A stretch of DNA of 17,903 bases from Fibrobacter sp. UBA1765 (lineage in GTDB: Bacteria; Fibrobacterota; Fibrobacteria; Fibrobacterales; Fibrobacteraceae): positions 1 to 17,903 of the forward strand of contig DCGZ01000031.1 in the NCBI GenBank assembly GCA_002314675.1, in the 5' to 3' direction. The notes under the pieces are model-generated. The model was not told the origin of the DNA. It saw only the letters and a list, made by a program, of their open reading frames with translations, and did not search any database. Shown piece after piece: positions 1 through 6,304 of the stretch (the stretch's first letter is position 1; each line of letters starts with the position of its first letter). The position numbers were made by a program, and so were the translations under genes.

Positions 1-1039
1 TTGAAAAAAGTGAACCATTATAATTCAACAGTTCTTTGCTATAATAAACGCCTTCCCTTTCTAGGCTTCCAAATTTTTCTTCCACCAAGTTTTTCGCCAT
101 TGGAGTTTTGCCATAATAAAGCATGAATGTTCCTGCATCGTCGAAATCTTCATTGACTGCTCCAAAGATATGTCTGTCCACCTTTGCAAAAACCATGTCC
201 ATGCCGTTTTCTGCAAGAAACGATTTCATAACGGCAAGCATTCGATCCAGGAACTCTTCTAAGTTTTTCGCATCGTACCAGTCCACACTCGCAATGCGAT
301 AGGAATGCGAAACGCCGTCCTGGTCACTCGTTACATAGTCCTTGGGATCGCTATTGAAAATTTCAAGGTCCGTCATGCCTGCATAACTTTTTTGGGTTAG
401 CCGCATTTCAGAGTATATATCTTGAATAGAATCAGAAACTTCTGCGATTTTTAGGAGCTCGTTATATGCAATGGAATCCATTGCAGTTGTCGTCACCTTC
501 GTAAGCATCTGAGTATCAGAAACAATCCCAGCAAGCATGACCTTCGCCATTTTCTTGCTGATTTCTACGCCAAGCTCCCTGTACGATGTGTAGACGATTG
601 TACAGGTGCTACCCATAGGAAAAATTTTTTCAAAGGCATGGTTATTTTCAGATACATCCCCTATACTATGGTGATCTATGATTTGCAGAATTTTTGCATT
701 TTTTGCCCCATTAACTGATTGCGGATAGTCGTTGTGGTCGACCAGGATCAGCTGGGTTCCAGAGGCATCAAGCAATTCCTCTGGCAACTCAATTTCAAAT
801 TTTTCAGCAATGAATTTTGTTGCTGCATTCAAGTCACCCGCCCTACGCGCTTCTACATTGTAGCCAATTTTTCGCATCAGTTCCGCATAGGCGATCGCAG
901 AGAAAATTGCGTCCTGGTCAGGGTATTTGTGACCGACAACATAAGTAACGTTTTCACCCCAGTCTAGAGCTTGAATTGCTTCAAGGCAGCGCGGGTTTTC
1001 GACAAGCGCATTTGTTTTTATTGAAATTTCCGTGTTCAC
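1..1039 (-). CDS. Family II (DHH/DHHA2) manganese-dependent inorganic pyrophosphatase-like protein, 3' end cut by window
   Basis: The reverse strand is open from a GTG at 1039 to the window edge (346 residues, no stop reached). Family II pyrophosphatases hydrolyse PPi to two phosphates in the cytoplasm using Mn2+ or Co2+. The metal-ligand motifs are all present: GHKYPDQDA (His37, Asp41, Asp43), LVDHN (Asp101), IIDHH (His123, His124) and GIVSDT (Asp175), with the family's spacing between them. A DHHA2-like C-terminal half follows. Two oddities: about 28 extra N-terminal residues compared with the usual start, and the phosphate-binding SRKKQ motif expected near residue 333 reads GVYYSKELL, so the key Arg is missing. 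It could therefore be a divergent pyrophosphatase or a related DHH phosphoesterase. GTG is chosen because no ATG or TTG lies between it and the in-frame stop at 1073-1075. A TATAAA-like element near 1080 on this strand could be its -10. Confidence 0.85.
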   Translation of the reverse strand, partial: MNTEISIKTNALVENPRCLEAIQALDWGENVTYVVGHKYPDQDAIFSAIAYAELMRKIGYNVEARRAGDLNAATKFIAEKFEIELPEELLDASGTQLILVDHNDYPQSVNGAKNAKILQIIDHHSIGDVSENNHAFEKIFPMGSTCTIVYTSYRELGVEISKKMAKVMLAGIVSDTQMLTKVTTTAMDSIAYNELLKIAEVSDSIQDIYSEMRLTQKSYAGMTDLEIFNSDPKDYVTSDQDGVSHSYRIASVDWYDAKNLEEFLDRMLAVMKSFLAENGMDMVFAKVDRHIFGAVNEDFDDAGTFMLYYGKTPMAKNLVEEKFGSLEREGVYYSKELLNYNGSLFS

Positions 1040-1132
1040 GATAGTATCTACACTTAGCAGAGTGTCTGTTTTTTATTTATACCCTTAAAATAGTTACTTA
1101 AGCACTACAAAGCGATCAAAAATTGGCAAAAG

Positions 1133-1351
1133 TACGGATAAATTTAAGGTTGAGTTGCGTTTTTATCCGCCAAAACAGCCCGTTATTTCCGCACAAAATG
1201 AGCAAACAAAGAAAAATGGCGGATAAAACAGATGTTTAAGTACGCTTTTATCGGCCAAGATTAGGCTCTATCTTTAATTTCCACAGAAACATTCCCAAAA
1301 TATGTCACAGACGGCGGATAAAAATTCATAAAAGATATGATTTTATCCGCC
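1133..1351. repeat. Three 39-bp inverted-repeat modules (GGCGGATAAAA - 17 nt - TTTTATCCGCC)
   Basis: Module A spans 1133-1171, with a degenerate left arm TACGGATAAAT. Module B spans 1218-1256, with one changed base in the right arm (TTTTATCGGCC). Module C spans 1313-1351 and is perfect. All three have an 11-bp arm, exactly 17 unrelated bases, then the inverted 11-bp arm. Module starts are 85 and 95 bp apart, close to 8 and 9 helical turns. The array lies between the divergent pyrophosphatase-like and metXW genes. Multiple operators for a dimeric regulator, or three RNA stem-loops, are both possible. Confidence 0.85.
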
Positions 1352-1388
1352 ACAAAGGGCTTTATTGCTCTCTGCGTCATGCCTCAAA

Positions 1389-1406
1389 GCACCGAAGGTG
1401 CGTTTT
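1389..1406 (+). terminator. Small GCACC-GAA-GGTGC hairpin followed by T5
   Basis: A perfect 5-bp stem with a GAA triloop (1389-1401) is followed by GTTTTT, which is terminator-like for plus-strand transcription. No plus-strand protein gene precedes it, so it would end either an untranslated transcript from the array region or nothing at all. A similar ATGCC-GAA-GGCAT mini-hairpin occurs near 4342 within another repeat, so it may simply be part of a repeat family. Confidence 0.35.
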
Positions 1407-1440
1407 TCATACCAGCCTTCCAGCTTCCTTCTTATGTCTT

Positions 1441-1590
1441 CCGTCTTCTGACTCCTGATTCCTGACTCCTGACTCCTGTCCTCTGGTTTCTTGTTTCTGG
1501 GTTGCTTCACTACGTTCGCAATGACACGGGAAAGTACAATTTCTGATTCCTGTCGCTGACTCCTGATTCCTGTTCTCTGTCCTCTGTTTT
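1441..1590. repeat. CT-rich degenerate tandem repeat (CTGACTCCTGATTC units) with embedded dispersed element
   Basis: Units resembling CTGACTCCTGATTC recur at 1447-1480 and 1540-1590. Between them lies a segment beginning TTGTTTCTGGGTTGC and ending CGCAATGACAC (about 1490-1527). The same segment, with substitutions, recurs at 4400-4436. A similar CT-rich tract occurs at 16738-16797. These look like a dispersed intergenic repeat family of this genome rather than coding DNA. Confidence 0.7.
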
Positions 1591-1600
1591 CTATATTTAT

Positions 1601-3394
1601 ATGCGTATGAGTGAATTTTTGCATAAAGATAGCATCGGCCCAGTCGTGCCGAAAGATGCGCATCTGACTTTTGAAAACGGGTTTCTTTTTGAGAATGGCG
1701 AAACCCTCCCAGAACTGAATATCCGCTACGAAACCTACGGCTCACTAAACGCAGACGCTTCAAACGTCGTATGGATTTGCAGCCCGCTTACAGCAGACGC
1801 CCACGTTGCTGGCTACTATACCGAACAAGACAAGCACATGGGTTGGTGGGATTCCCTGATTGGCAAGGGCAAAGCCGTTGATACCGACCGGTTCTTTGTG
1901 GTGTGCTCCAACATTCTTGGTGGTTGCAAGGGAACAACAGGCCCGGCAAGCATCGACCCGCGCACAGGCAAGCCTTATGGATCCAAGTTCCCGAAAATCA
2001 CAATCGGCGACATGGTACACGCACAAAAGGCTTTGGCCGATTACCTTGGCATAAAGCGTTTTTACGCTGTGATTGGCGGTTCCATGGGTGGATTCCAGGC
2101 AATGAAATGGGCAATCTACTACCCGGAACTTATCGACCACCTTGTAGTGATTGCAAGCTCTCCAAGATTCTCTAGCCAGGCTCTTGGTTTTGAAATTGTA
2201 GCCCGCGATGTTATTACACAGGATCCGAACTTTAACGGCGGTGACTACTACGACAAGGCCATCCCTGCAATTGGCCTTGCAAACGCACGAAAGCTTGCGC
2301 ACATTACATACCTTTCTGCAGAAGGCATGGAAAAGAAGTTCAAGCGAGCTGCCGACCAGGAGCGCCACAGTCATGCAACGGACGCTTACAAGACTCCATT
2401 CGACATGGACTTGCCACTTGAAAGCTACCTTCGCTACCAAGGTGCAAAATTCGTGGAACGCTTTGACGCAAACAGCTATTTGCTCATTGCACACGCAACC
2501 GACACCTTTGACTTGGAAACTGAATACGGTTCCCTTGAAAACGCTTTCAAGAACATCAAGTGCGATGTTCTAAACATTAACCTGAGCAGTGACTGGCTGT
2601 TCCCGCCACATGAATCCCGAAAGCTCACAGACGCATTCCTTGCGGCGGGCAAGCATGTTACAAGTCTTGAATACGATACGGCATTTGGCCACGACGGATT
2701 TTTGATTGAAGGCGGCAAGCTCGGGCACTCCGTGGCACGTTTCCTGAATTCAAGCTTTGACGACAATTTGAAGCCTCAGGTACAAACCGCCTTTGACGGA
2801 GCTCGAGCAAAGACAATCGTTGAGCAGGTCATTCCTGTAAACAGCAAGGTTCTTGACCTTGGCTGTGGCAACGGCGAATTACTAGAAACTCTTCGCAAGC
2901 ATAAGCAGGTCTCTGGAGTCGGCATTGAAAAAGATGAGCAGTGCATTTTGAGCTGCCTCGAAAAGGGTGTACCTGTTTTACAGAAGGACTTGAATGCAGG
3001 CCTTGCAGACATTCAAAGTGACAGCTTTGATGTTGCGATCTTGAACAGGACATTCCAGGAAGTGATTGACCAGGTCGGTCTTTTGCGCGAAATTCTTCGC
3101 GTGGCAAAAAAGGCTGTGATTACCTTCCCGAACTTTGGAAACTGGGCTGTGCGCATGGCTCTTTGCGTGCATGGTCGCATGCCAAAATCCAAGGAACTGC
3201 CCTACGAATGGTACAACACGCCAAACATTCACTTGTTTACCCTTCGTGACTTCACTCGCCTTTGCGAAGCAGAGAATCTGGAAATCGAAAAGCTTGCTAT
3301 CCAGAACAAGGATAATGTGAGCAAGCTGCTTACAAACTTCGGTTTCAAGAACCTGGGCGCAGAACAGGTAGTTGCAGTGGTTTCTAGGAAATAA
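1601..3394 (+). CDS. metXW: Fused homoserine O-acyltransferase / MetW methyltransferase-like protein
   Basis: This 597-residue protein joins two normally separate genes. Residues about 15-385 are MetX, an alpha/beta hydrolase that acylates homoserine (acetyl-CoA in most relatives) at the start of methionine synthesis. The nucleophile elbow is GGSMGG (Ser161), with Asp331 in SSDWLFPPHE and His364 in FGHDGF completing the triad. LTADAHVAG and SNILGGCKGTTGP are typical MetX signatures. Residues about 401-597 are MetW, with an S-adenosylmethionine-binding motif LDLGCGNGE (418-426), then FPNFGNW, GRMPKSKELPYEW and TPNIHLFT. MetW is usually encoded just after metX and supports MetX activity. The ATG at 1601 is used; a second in-frame ATG at 1607 gives MSEFLHK. 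No Shine-Dalgarno is visible, and CT-rich repeat abuts the start. yicC follows 10 bases after the stop. The fusion is read directly from one uninterrupted frame. Confidence 0.95.
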   Translation: MRMSEFLHKDSIGPVVPKDAHLTFENGFLFENGETLPELNIRYETYGSLNADASNVVWICSPLTADAHVAGYYTEQDKHMGWWDSLIGKGKAVDTDRFFVVCSNILGGCKGTTGPASIDPRTGKPYGSKFPKITIGDMVHAQKALADYLGIKRFYAVIGGSMGGFQAMKWAIYYPELIDHLVVIASSPRFSSQALGFEIVARDVITQDPNFNGGDYYDKAIPAIGLANARKLAHITYLSAEGMEKKFKRAADQERHSHATDAYKTPFDMDLPLESYLRYQGAKFVERFDANSYLLIAHATDTFDLETEYGSLENAFKNIKCDVLNINLSSDWLFPPHESRKLTDAFLAAGKHVTSLEYDTAFGHDGFLIEGGKLGHSVARFLNSSFDDNLKPQVQTAFDGARAKTIVEQVIPVNSKVLDLGCGNGELLETLRKHKQVSGVGIEKDEQCILSCLEKGVPVLQKDLNAGLADIQSDSFDVAILNRTFQEVIDQVGLLREILRVAKKAVITFPNFGNWAVRMALCVHGRMPKSKELPYEWYNTPNIHLFTLRDFTRLCEAENLEIEKLAIQNKDNVSKLLTNFGFKNLGAEQVVAVVSRK

Positions 3395-3404
3395 GGATTT
3401 ATAT

Positions 3405-4283
3405 ATGTCAGTAATTTCGATGACCGGTTATGGCAAGAGCGAAAGCACTTTCAACGGTGCCGCTTGCCTTGTAGAAGTTCGTTCCGTAAACAGCCGTTTT
3501 TTAGACATTGCATGCAAGCTCCCAAAGGAACTCGCCTACTTTGAAAACGAAGTCAAGGGCCTTGTAAAGGCAAAGCTCGCCCGCGGTTCCGTAAGCGTTT
3601 CCGTAACACTCGGCACTGCTGAAAAGTCTACAGTTCCGCAAGGCTACAACGCAGAAGCCATCGAAGCCTACATTCGCATTGCAGGTGAAATCAAGGCAAA
3701 GTATGGCGTGTCTGGCGAAATCAAGCTGGAACAGGTTCTTGCGCTCCCAGAAGTTTTGCGCTACGACAACGCAGGTTCCAATGACGAACTCCAGGAGCAC
3801 TTGACTGCAGAAATCAACAAGGCTCTAGACAAGCTCCTTGCCATGCGCGAACGCGAAGGCGCAAACCTCGTAAAGGATCTTGAAGCACGCGTAGCAACTC
3901 TTGAAACAACACTTGACGAAATCAAGGTTCTTGACCCGGAACGCATTACAGTCTGGAAAGAAAAGTTCCAGGAACGACTCAAGACTTTGCTTGGCGAAGT
4001 GGAACTTGACCCGGCTCGCGTAATCCAGGAAGCAAGCATTGTTGCAGACAAGCTTGACATTAACGAAGAAATCACTCGATTCAAGAGTCACAACAAGCTG
4101 TTCCTTGCAGCGCTCAATGACAGCGGCGCACAGGGCAAAAAGCTCAACTTCATTTTGCAGGAAATGGGCCGCGAAGCAAACACCCTTGGCACCAAGTGCC
4201 AGGACGCTCGCATTCAGGCTCTTGCCATTCGCTTGAAGGATGAAGTAGAAACCATGCGCGAACAAGTCTGCAACGTCGAATAA
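3405..4283 (+). CDS. yicC: YicC family endoribonuclease
   Basis: 292 residues starting MSVISMTGYG, the hallmark N-terminus of the YicC family (YicC_N plus DUF1732), for which RNase activity has been reported in E. coli. The C-terminal block has the typical order: DINEEITRFKSH, KKLNFILQEMGREANTLG and the ending MREQVCNVE. Length matches the family. The ATG at 3405 is chosen over longer in-frame starts because it begins exactly at the conserved motif and has AAGGA about 8 bases upstream, overlapping the stop of metXW. It lies 10 bases after metXW, so the two are probably co-transcribed. The usual downstream partners gmk and rpoZ are absent. The last codons and the stop lie in a 28-bp sequence that is repeated 84 bases downstream. 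Confidence 0.95.
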   Translation: MSVISMTGYGKSESTFNGAACLVEVRSVNSRFLDIACKLPKELAYFENEVKGLVKAKLARGSVSVSVTLGTAEKSTVPQGYNAEAIEAYIRIAGEIKAKYGVSGEIKLEQVLALPEVLRYDNAGSNDELQEHLTAEINKALDKLLAMREREGANLVKDLEARVATLETTLDEIKVLDPERITVWKEKFQERLKTLLGEVELDPARVIQEASIVADKLDINEEITRFKSHNKLFLAALNDSGAQGKKLNFILQEMGREANTLGTKCQDARIQALAIRLKDEVETMREQVCNVE

Positions 4284-4400
4284 GCGAGCGTCGCACAAGC
4301 CAAGTTTACTTGAGCTGGTATGACCGAGCGACAAGACCTGTATGCCGAAGGCATCAGCGTCGAATAAGCGAGAGTCGCGCAAGCCTTGCTTGTGAGATTA
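4274..4400. repeat. Direct duplication of the yicC 3' end plus dispersed GCGAGAGTCGCG element
   Basis: CGTCGAATAAGCGAG occurs at 4274-4288, across the yicC stop, and again at 4358-4372. Each copy is followed by GTCGC.CAAGCC, giving about 28 bp with two mismatches at an 84-bp period. A third related copy (CGAGAGTCGCGACCAAGCTTGCTTG) is at 17857-17881. A mini-hairpin, ATGCC-GAA-GGCAT, sits near 4342 between the first two copies. Confidence 0.75.
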
Positions 4401-4436
4401 TTGTTTCTGGGTTGCCACGCTCCGCTCGCAACGACA
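4400..4436. repeat. Second copy of TTGTTTCTGGGTTGC...CGCAA.GACA dispersed repeat
   Basis: This segment matches the one near 1490-1527: identical TTGTTTCTGGGTTGC, a variable CG-rich centre, then CGCAA.GACA followed by a short AAT-rich stretch and CAGTTTCTTG. Sequences of the form GCTTCGCTCGCAATGAC are common intergenic repeats in many bacteria. Confidence 0.6.
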
Positions 4437-4481
4437 TGAAATAATACAGTTTCTTGCATCTGGCATCTGGCTCTTGCATCT

Positions 4482-4518
4482 AAAAAAAGTACCACGCAAA
4501 TGCGTGGCACTTTTTTTT
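4482..4518. terminator. Bidirectional rho-independent terminator between yicC and dnaA
   Basis: CCACGCA (4492-4498) pairs with TGCGTGG (4501-4507), extended by GT/AC and flanked by A7 on the left and T8 on the right. It can therefore terminate plus-strand transcription from metXW-yicC and minus-strand transcription from dnaA. Confidence 0.9.
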
Positions 4519-4556
4519 CATTTCTCTTCCTATAGAGACTCTTTATCAATTAAGAA

Positions 4557-5948
4557 TTAAGAATTGTTTGTACAAGTTCCGAAGCCTGAGCGAATCTGTC
4601 GGATCTGCATAGCCATGCCTTCATCTGTTTTCAAAGCCTGTTCCACGGAATTCAAGCTCGAAATAACGGTAGAATGCGTACGTCTAAAAAATTCACCAAT
4701 AGCCTGCAAAGGTTCTTCCGTATCTTCACGGCAAATGTACATGGCAATCTTGCGGGCAAGGGCAATCTTTTCAATGCGGGAATCAGAGCAAAGGTCATCA
4801 CGCTTCAAGCCAAACGCCATGGCAGTCGCATCGGCAATGGCTTCAATGGTGCGAGAAAGCATATTCGGCACAAGAAGTTGCCGTACCGTAGAAAGCGAAA
4901 GTTCACGATGCATAAGCTCGTTTTCGGCCTTGAGCCTGCAAAGCTTGCCCGAAAGTTCACGGAAGTTGGCTACCGCAGGGGTCGCAATCCACTTGCAAAT
5001 TTCAAGACGGTCCTTTGCAAGGAACGGGAAGTCCATTGTATCGCGTTCAACAAACTGCAAACGTGTTGCAACATCAGGAACCCTAATTTCAACAATAAAG
5101 CTTTCTTCAAGCCTGCTAATAAGCTTTTGCTGGAAATACGGAATTTCCGATGGGCGACGGTCACTTGTGAAAACAACCTGACGGCCATGATAGCGCATGC
5201 GTTCCACAATGCTGAGCAACGCCTTTTGCGTAGAATCCTTTTTAGAAAGCAACTGCACGTCATCAATCAAAAGCATTCCTGCATTTTCGTAGGTTTCACG
5301 GAAATACATTTCGCTACGATTGCGATCTTCCATGGTTCCCTGGAACTGCCTTACATAATCATTCAGCAGTTGGATTGCAGAACAATAGTGCACATTGATA
5401 TTGCGGCCAGAACATTCTATTTCACGACCTATGGCCTGAAGCAAATGCGTTTTACCGAGCCCAGTGGAACCATACACATAAAGAGGATTCAACGAAGATT
5501 CACCCGGGTTTACAGCGACACGCTTGCAAAGCGAAAGCGCTTCCCTATTACAAGAGCCTTCGATAAAATTAGCAAAGGAGTAGTTCTTGTAAAAAAACTG
5601 CGTACGGCGCTTTGTTGCGGCAACGGGCTTCTTGACAGTTTCAAGCTTGAACTTTGGAGCCTCGATTTTGGGAGTTTCCTTAGAAACCTCAATGGTAAAG
5701 CCGTCAAGTTCCGGGAAGCAGGCTTGCAAAGCCTTATTGATATTACCCGAAAAACTGTTCAGGACCCAGGTACGGGTAAATTCGTTGGGAGCGCTTAAAA
5801 AGACATGGTTGCCAATAACGCCGCTAAAAGGAAGCCCTTCCAAATACGCAAGGGCATTCGGCGAAAGCCCCGAACTAGCCATGTAGTCGAGGCAAGTGCG
5901 CCAAACATCGCCGTAGGCGATTTCTGCATTAGTAACAACGTTATCCAC
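4557..5948 (-). CDS. dnaA: Chromosomal replication initiator DnaA (divergent)
   Basis: 463 residues, normal for DnaA. Domain I (about 10-90) has the WRTCL start and APNEFTRTW. AAA+ domain: Walker A GSTGLGKTH (160-168), Walker B LLIDD (226-230), sensor 1 FTSDR, arginine finger Arg279 in LISRLE, and sensor 2 Arg330 in NFREL. Domain IV (about 366-463) should bind DnaA boxes; the Arg of LARKIAM (399) is kept, but the signature GGRDHTT reads FRRTHST, so the base-contacting Asp is Thr424. The GTG start at 5948 has AGGA about 9 bases upstream and lies inside an exact DnaA box, TTATCCACA on the plus strand. There is no dnaN, recF or gyrB beside it. It is either the genome's only, diverged initiator or a second DnaA-like regulator. 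Its stop codon falls in an AATTAAG repeat. Confidence 0.9.
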   Translation of the reverse strand: MDNVVTNAEIAYGDVWRTCLDYMASSGLSPNALAYLEGLPFSGVIGNHVFLSAPNEFTRTWVLNSFSGNINKALQACFPELDGFTIEVSKETPKIEAPKFKLETVKKPVAATKRRTQFFYKNYSFANFIEGSCNREALSLCKRVAVNPGESSLNPLYVYGSTGLGKTHLLQAIGREIECSGRNINVHYCSAIQLLNDYVRQFQGTMEDRNRSEMYFRETYENAGMLLIDDVQLLSKKDSTQKALLSIVERMRYHGRQVVFTSDRRPSEIPYFQQKLISRLEESFIVEIRVPDVATRLQFVERDTMDFPFLAKDRLEICKWIATPAVANFRELSGKLCRLKAENELMHRELSLSTVRQLLVPNMLSRTIEAIADATAMAFGLKRDDLCSDSRIEKIALARKIAMYICREDTEEPLQAIGEFFRRTHSTVISSLNSVEQALKTDEGMAMQIRQIRSGFGTCTNNS

Positions 5949-5949
5949 A
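5941..5949 (+). promoter_or_regulatory. DnaA box TTATCCACA overlapping the dnaA start codon
   Basis: An exact match to the consensus DnaA box, spanning the GTG start and first two codons of dnaA on the other strand. DnaA bound here could repress its own expression. One exact copy near dnaA could be chance, but two exact copies and one near match within about 220 bases make that unlikely. Confidence 0.6.
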
Positions 5950-6109
5950 ACAAAATCCTATGGGCAATACACCCAAAATACAGGCACAATTTAAGTAAGA
6001 AAAATAAAAACGAGTTCTGTTTTTTCTGTATTTTTTCAAAATTGGGCAATTTAAACAAATTAAGCCAAATATTTTTTTGATGCGTTTTGCCTCACATTTA
6101 ACTAGTACC

Positions 6110-6118
6110 TTGTCCACA
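6110..6118 (+). promoter_or_regulatory. DnaA box-like site TTGTCCACA
   Basis: One base from the consensus TTATCCACA, in the same orientation as the boxes at 5941 and 6155, upstream of dnaA. Confidence 0.5.
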
Positions 6119-6154
6119 ATTAAGGCACACAAAGCATACACAATCAATCAACAT

Positions 6155-6163
6155 TTATCCACA
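6155..6163 (+). promoter_or_regulatory. DnaA box TTATCCACA upstream of dnaA
   Basis: An exact consensus box. It touches a possible minus-strand promoter, with -35 TTGTCA (complement of 6185-6190), 17 bases, then TATGTG (complement of 6162-6167), as expected for DnaA autoregulation. A GGGATAATTCCC palindrome (6172-6183) lies between these hexamers. Confidence 0.6.
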
Positions 6164-6240
6164 CATATTTTGGGAATTATCCCTTGACAAAAATTTAGCG
6201 GCAAAAAGTCTAGATAAATTAAAATTTTGCTTCTGCATAC

Positions 6241-6283
6241 AAATAAAAAACAGGGGCCAAGAATTGACCTTGACTCCTGTTTT
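6241..6283 (-). terminator. Rho-independent terminator of the thiL-pilB operon
   Basis: Read on the minus strand, AAAACAGG pairs with CCTGTTTT (6276-6283 with 6247-6254), continued inward by GTCAAG/CTTGGC with one mismatch and one wobble, and followed by TTTTTTATTT. It lies 22 bases after the ATPase stop codon. Confidence 0.85.
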
Positions 6284-6304
6284 AAATCAGTTCTTACTAA
6301 AAGC

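Larger units (their letters stand above)
1040..1600. other. Long intergenic region with inverted-repeat array, hairpin and CT-rich repeat
   Basis: No credible protein gene is seen here. The part nearest the pyrophosphatase gene (1040-1130) is AT-rich and probably holds its promoter. 1133-1351 holds three inverted-repeat modules, 1389-1406 a small hairpin followed by Ts, and 1441-1590 a CT-rich degenerate repeat. The small open frames across the CT-rich part are repeat translations rich in SQESGIRSQ-type words and are not counted as genes. Confidence 0.8.
5949..6246. other. AT-rich dnaA upstream region, candidate replication origin or autoregulatory region
   Basis: This stretch holds no gene. 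It has two of the three DnaA boxes and begins at the third (5941-5949). A strongly AT-rich segment (about 5985-6080, with runs of A and T) could serve as an unwinding element. Such a layout beside dnaA is typical of oriC, but only three boxes in one orientation are seen and no replication genes flank it. Confidence 0.4.

Noticed and set aside
1199..1332. Tiny open frames of about 9-13 codons covering two array modules (both containing Ala-Asp-Lys)
   Set aside because: The shared residues only reflect GCGGATAAA in the repeat; there are no ribosome sites and no further similarity.
1133..1351. CRISPR-like array
   Set aside because: Arms are only 11 bp, inverted rather than direct, 17-nt spacers lie inside each palindrome, and no cas genes are present.
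1040..1600. SAM riboswitch or other methionine leader before metXW
   Set aside because: No conserved riboswitch core or terminator/antiterminator pair was found next to the start codon.
1760..2494. 244-codon minus-strand open frame opposite metXW
   Set aside because: Antisense to conserved MetX; Cys/Val-rich sequence without family features.
4674..5798. 374-codon plus-strand open frame opposite dnaA
   Set aside because: It is antisense to a well-supported dnaA, has no recognisable domain, and its composition is explained by the codon pattern of the opposite gene.
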